Below, in pieces: positions 14,063 through 16,820 of a stretch of 16,820 nt of DNA (position 1 is its first letter; each line of letters starts with the position of its first letter). The DNA comes from an uncultured Elusimicrobium sp. (GTDB taxonomy: Bacteria > Elusimicrobiota > Elusimicrobia > Elusimicrobiales > Elusimicrobiaceae): positions 1-16,820 of the forward strand of contig CACXHA010000053.1 in assembly GCA_902767385.1 (NCBI GenBank), in the 5' to 3' direction. The position numbers were made by a program, and so were the translations under genes. The notes beneath the pieces were generated by a model. It saw nothing but the letters and a program-made list of their open reading frames with translations, ran no database searches and was not told the DNA's origin.

Positions 14063-16444
14063 ATGAAGATTCTATATTCTTGGTTAAAAGATTTTATTGA
14101 GTTGGATTTGTCTCCCGAAGAGTTGGCCAAAAAGCTGACCGATTTGGGCATTGAAGTAGCCTCCGTAGAAACGACCGGGGCGGACTTTGAAGGCGTGTAT
14201 GTAGCCCAAATTACCCAAATTGAGAATCACCCCAATTCCGACCATTTGCATTTAGTAACTTTAGACCGCGGTAACGGCGTGAGCCAGCGCGTAGTCTGCG
14301 GCGCACCGAACGTAGCCGTAGGGCAAAAAGTGCCGCTCGCGCGCGTAGGAGCGCGGCTGGGCAAAATTGTGATGAAGCCGGCGGTAATTCGCGGGGTAGA
14401 GTCCGAAGGGATGATTTGTTCTTCCGACGAGCTGGGGCTTACGCATACCCGGGCGCATGGAATTTTGGTATTAGACGAAAAATTAGAACTGGGAACGGAC
14501 GTTTCTACACTTTACGGAAAACCGGACACCGTTTTTGAGTTGGAAATTACTTCCAATCGCCCTGATTTGCTTTCACACTTGGGTGTGGCGCGCGAGTTGG
14601 GCGTGTTGTTAAATAAACCTGTCAAATTGCCCGAAATTAAAAATATCAAAGGCGAAGGGACTGCTCTACCGGTGGAAATTCAAAACCAAGAAGGGTGCGG
14701 GCGCTATATTGGGCGCATTATCCGCGGCGTGAAAAATGCAGAATCGCCGGAGTGGATGAAAGAAAGATTAGCCGCCATGGGGCTTAACCCGAAAAATGCG
14801 CTAGTAGATGTGACCAACTACGTCATGTTTGAGTTGGGCAACCCGCTCCACGCGTTTGATTTGCGCGAAGTAGAAGGCGGCAAAGTGATTGTACGTAATG
14901 CCAAACCCGGTGAAAAATTTACGGTTTTAAATGGGCGCGAGTTGGAACTGACCGAAAATTGCTTGCTGATTGCCGATGAAAAGAAAGCCACCGCGTTAGC
15001 CGGTATTATGGGCGGCGCAAACAGCGGCGTTAAAGACGATACGCAAGACATTTTTATTGAGGCGGCGTATTTCAATCCGCCCACTATTAACAAGACGGTC
15101 AAAAAATTTGCCATTTCGTCCGATTCTTCCCAACGCTTTGAACGCGGAACGGATATTGAGGGTGCGCTACTGGCTATGCAACGGGCCAGTGATTTGTTTG
15201 TGCAAATTTGCGGCGGCACCGCCAGTGAAATAAACGACGTTTATCCGCAAAAATTCGAGAATAAAACCGTAGAGTTTACCCCGGCTGAGATTAACGCCAT
15301 TTTAGGGGCAAATATACCGGACGAAAAACTTAAAGATATTTTTAACCGCTTGGCAGCCAAGTTTGACGCTAGCGGCGCGGTGTGGAAATTCCAGGCGCCT
15401 ACGCACCGCAGAGACCTCAACCACAAGTGGGACTTGGCCGAAGAAGCTGCGCGGTTTGCCGGATATGACCAAATCCCGGTGTCTGCTACGCGGGCACATG
15501 TAACATTTACCGATAACCCCAAAGGGATTGACTTGGGCAAAATCTACGCCAATGCGCTTATTGGCGCGGGATTTTGCGAGTGCAAAAATATTGATTTTAT
15601 CGGCGAGAAAGAGTTGAAGCTTTTTGGCGCGGACGAAAAGTTTTGTATCCGCGTAAAAAATGCGTTGGCGCAAGGGTGGGATTATTTGCGCCCGACGCTG
15701 CTGCCCTCGCTTATTAAAAATGTAGAAAGCAATTTGCGCTTTGGAAACAATGATTTAAAATTGTTTGAAACCAGCAAAACTTTCCAAAATATGAAAGGGT
15801 TTCCGGTGGAAAATTATACCGTAGCCGGGGTATTAACCGGAAGTATTGAAGAAAATAAATTCTTCGGGCTTCCCAGCCGGCCGGTAGATTTTTACTGGCT
15901 TAAAGGACTGTTGCAAACGGTTTTGCAAAAAGCGGACGTGACGTTTATGCCCTCTAAAAATGTGCCCGTTTATATGCACCCTAAAATCAGTATGGATATC
16001 GTGCAAGGGGGCAAGGCAATCGGTGTATTTGGCAAAATACATCCGCTTACGTTAAAAGCCATGGGTGTAAAAACCAGCGAAGTGTGGGCGTTTGAGTTTG
16101 CTACCAAACAAATTGAAAAGAATTATTCCGCGCGTGATTTTAAACCGGCGGCTGACGTGGCGGTGTTTCCGCCTTCTTTGCGCGATTTGTCTGTGGTATT
16201 AAATGAGGACGTAACCTATGCGCAAATTACCAGCGCCTTAGACAAAACACCGCTGGACGTGGAGCTTGCGTATCACTTGATTGACGTGTATCAAGGGAAG
16301 AACTTGCCGCAAGGCAAAAAGAGTGTGACGTTTAACTTGGCGTTTAGCAAGAAAGACGGAACGCTCAAAGATAAAGAAATTGACGCAGCTTTTACGCGCA
16401 TTGTGGAACAACTTAAAACCCAGGTAGGGGCGGAACTGCGCTAA
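14063..16444 (+). CDS. pheT: Phenylalanyl-tRNA synthetase beta subunit
   Basis: Non-catalytic but essential subunit with tRNA-binding and editing roles. 793 aa, matching E. coli (795). Seen in order: N-terminal MKILYSWLKDFIELD, EMAP-like tRNA-binding domain (about 40-150, HPNSDHLHLVTLD, RGVESEGMICSSDELGL), EITSNRPDLLSHLGVARELG leading to the B3/B4 editing domain with DVTNYVMFELGNPLHAFD, NGRELELT and AGIMGG, the B5 domain, the class II-like core, and a C-terminal ferredoxin-like anticodon-binding domain beginning near FPPSLRDLSVVL. GGAG precedes the ATG by about 7 nt. Its TAA shares one base with the next ATG (TAATG). Confidence 0.98.
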   Translation: MKILYSWLKDFIELDLSPEELAKKLTDLGIEVASVETTGADFEGVYVAQITQIENHPNSDHLHLVTLDRGNGVSQRVVCGAPNVAVGQKVPLARVGARLGKIVMKPAVIRGVESEGMICSSDELGLTHTRAHGILVLDEKLELGTDVSTLYGKPDTVFELEITSNRPDLLSHLGVARELGVLLNKPVKLPEIKNIKGEGTALPVEIQNQEGCGRYIGRIIRGVKNAESPEWMKERLAAMGLNPKNALVDVTNYVMFELGNPLHAFDLREVEGGKVIVRNAKPGEKFTVLNGRELELTENCLLIADEKKATALAGIMGGANSGVKDDTQDIFIEAAYFNPPTINKTVKKFAISSDSSQRFERGTDIEGALLAMQRASDLFVQICGGTASEINDVYPQKFENKTVEFTPAEINAILGANIPDEKLKDIFNRLAAKFDASGAVWKFQAPTHRRDLNHKWDLAEEAARFAGYDQIPVSATRAHVTFTDNPKGIDLGKIYANALIGAGFCECKNIDFIGEKELKLFGADEKFCIRVKNALAQGWDYLRPTLLPSLIKNVESNLRFGNNDLKLFETSKTFQNMKGFPVENYTVAGVLTGSIEENKFFGLPSRPVDFYWLKGLLQTVLQKADVTFMPSKNVPVYMHPKISMDIVQGGKAIGVFGKIHPLTLKAMGVKTSEVWAFEFATKQIEKNYSARDFKPAADVAVFPPSLRDLSVVLNEDVTYAQITSALDKTPLDVELAYHLIDVYQGKNLPQGKKSVTFNLAFSKKDGTLKDKEIDAAFTRIVEQLKTQVGAELR

Positions 16445-16704
16445 TGCAAGAAAAGTTAAAACAGCTGGAGCTTTTAATTACGCAGACACTCACCCGCCAA
16501 AAGGAACTGGCGGGGGAGAACGCGTCTTTAAAAAACCGGCTGCGTAATTTAGAGCAAAGCAACTTGGAACTAAAAGAATTGCAAACGCAGTTGCGCGAAT
16601 TACGCGAGTGGAAAAAGAACACACAAAGCGTATTGCGCCGCTTGGCCGCGCGGGTAGATAAAGAGTTGGAAAAAGCTAAAGAAGAACAAAGTAAAATTGT
16701 ATAG
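16444..16704 (+). CDS. Small coiled-coil protein, possibly ZapB-like
   Basis: An 86-aa protein predicted to be nearly all alpha-helical coiled-coil: heptad-like leucines run through MQEKLKQLELLITQTL, ENASLKNRLRNLEQ and LKELQTQLRELREW, very rich in Lys, Glu, Gln, Leu, with no cysteine and no signal peptide. It starts at the pheT stop (TAATG), so it is translationally coupled. A short coiled-coil gene after pheT is often annotated as zapB in other bacteria, where ZapB binds ZapA at the division ring; a ZapA-like gene is divergent from pheS here. Coiled-coils give weak homology evidence, so the name is left out. Confidence 0.6.
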   Translation: MQEKLKQLELLITQTLTRQKELAGENASLKNRLRNLEQSNLELKELQTQLRELREWKKNTQSVLRRLAARVDKELEKAKEEQSKIV

Positions 16705-16719
16705 CAATTTGTAAGAAAC

Positions 16720-16746
16720 AAAGCCCCCTCAAAAGAGGGGGCTTTT
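16720..16746. terminator. Bidirectional terminator between pheST operon and tRNA-Gly
   Basis: Perfect 11-bp stem AAAGCCCCCTC (16720-16730) and GAGGGGGCTTT (16735-16745) with an AAAA loop, followed by T on the plus strand (TTTT in all). On the minus strand the tail reads GCTTTGTTTC, so it can also end the tRNA transcript. Confidence 0.92.
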
Positions 16747-16749
16747 AAA

Positions 16750-16820
16750 TGGAGCGGGCGAAGAGAATCGAACTCTCGTCTCAACCTTGGCAAGGTCGCG
16801 TTCTACCATTGAACCACGCC
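16750..16820 (-). tRNA. tRNA-Gly (GCC), 5' end cut by window edge
   Basis: Read on the minus strand, 71 nt are present. The D arm contains GGTTCAATGGTAGAAC, the anticodon stem CGACC/GGTTG closes loop TTGCCAA with anticodon GCC (16791-16789), the T arm is GAGAG/CTCTC around TTCGATT, and the 3' acceptor CGCCCGC is followed by T and an encoded CCA (16752-16750). The 5' acceptor strand shows only GGCG, so three bases (expected GCG) lie beyond the window. Confidence 0.96.

Noticed and set aside
1..16820. CRISPR array, insertion sequence, prophage or toxin-antitoxin pair
   Set aside because: No regularly spaced repeats, transposase or integrase motifs, or small paired unknown genes were seen; every gene over 80 codons is accounted for by a housekeeping or recognisable family except the beta-barrel and the coiled-coil protein.

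Overview
The window is a dense, housekeeping-type stretch of a Gram-negative bacterial chromosome of intermediate GC. The supporting signs are a MurE with the DNPR signature of meso-diaminopimelate-type peptidoglycan, a secreted protein that looks like a small outer-membrane beta-barrel, and many short intergenic gaps and 1-14 nt gene overlaps. No mobile element, CRISPR array or phage gene is visible. The exact taxon cannot be proven from the sequence. My best guess, at low confidence, is a lineage such as Elusimicrobiota, from the mix of AsnA, a minimal TilS and divergent versions of several families.

Layout, left to right. (1) Minus strand 1-1619: marC (membrane protein) followed after 3 nt by asnA (asparagine synthetase A), which is cut by the left edge. 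(2) Plus strand 1721-4276: uvrB (excision repair), then a degenerate biotin-ligase-fold protein. A bidirectional hairpin terminator follows. (3) Minus strand 4342-4713: an orphan single-domain response regulator, divergent from tilS (4750-5478). Their -10 elements overlap. (4) Plus strand 5532-9011: murE, murD and a putative outer-membrane protein, all overlapping, closed by a strong terminator at 9030-9060. (5) Minus strand 12775-9039: zapA-like, rarA, xseA, xseB and tlyA, a tightly packed operon for division, replication-fork maintenance, DNA processing and rRNA methylation. It converges on the murE operon, and the tlyA stop codon lies inside the loop of the opposing terminator. (6) A 237-nt divergent region (12776-13012) with an imperfect 15-bp hairpin and a 27-bp near-perfect palindrome. 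(7) Plus strand 13013-16704: pheS, pheT and a coiled-coil gene resembling ZapB, then a bidirectional terminator and a convergent tRNA-Gly(GCC) cut by the right edge.

The most interesting global pattern concerns translation initiation. Genes at the head of a plus-strand unit (uvrB, the biotin-ligase-like gene, tilS, murE, pheS) have a TAnnnT -10-like hexamer starting 12-13 nt before the ATG and no Shine-Dalgarno sequence. This is the geometry expected of leaderless mRNAs. Several genes inside operons (murD, xseA, xseB, tlyA, pheT), and the leadered marC and response regulator, have recognisable Shine-Dalgarno sequences. Other points worth a second look are the biotin-ligase homologue lacking its hallmark loop, the palindrome upstream of pheS, and the very short TilS. 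All promoter and leaderless calls are from eye inspection and need transcript-end mapping.
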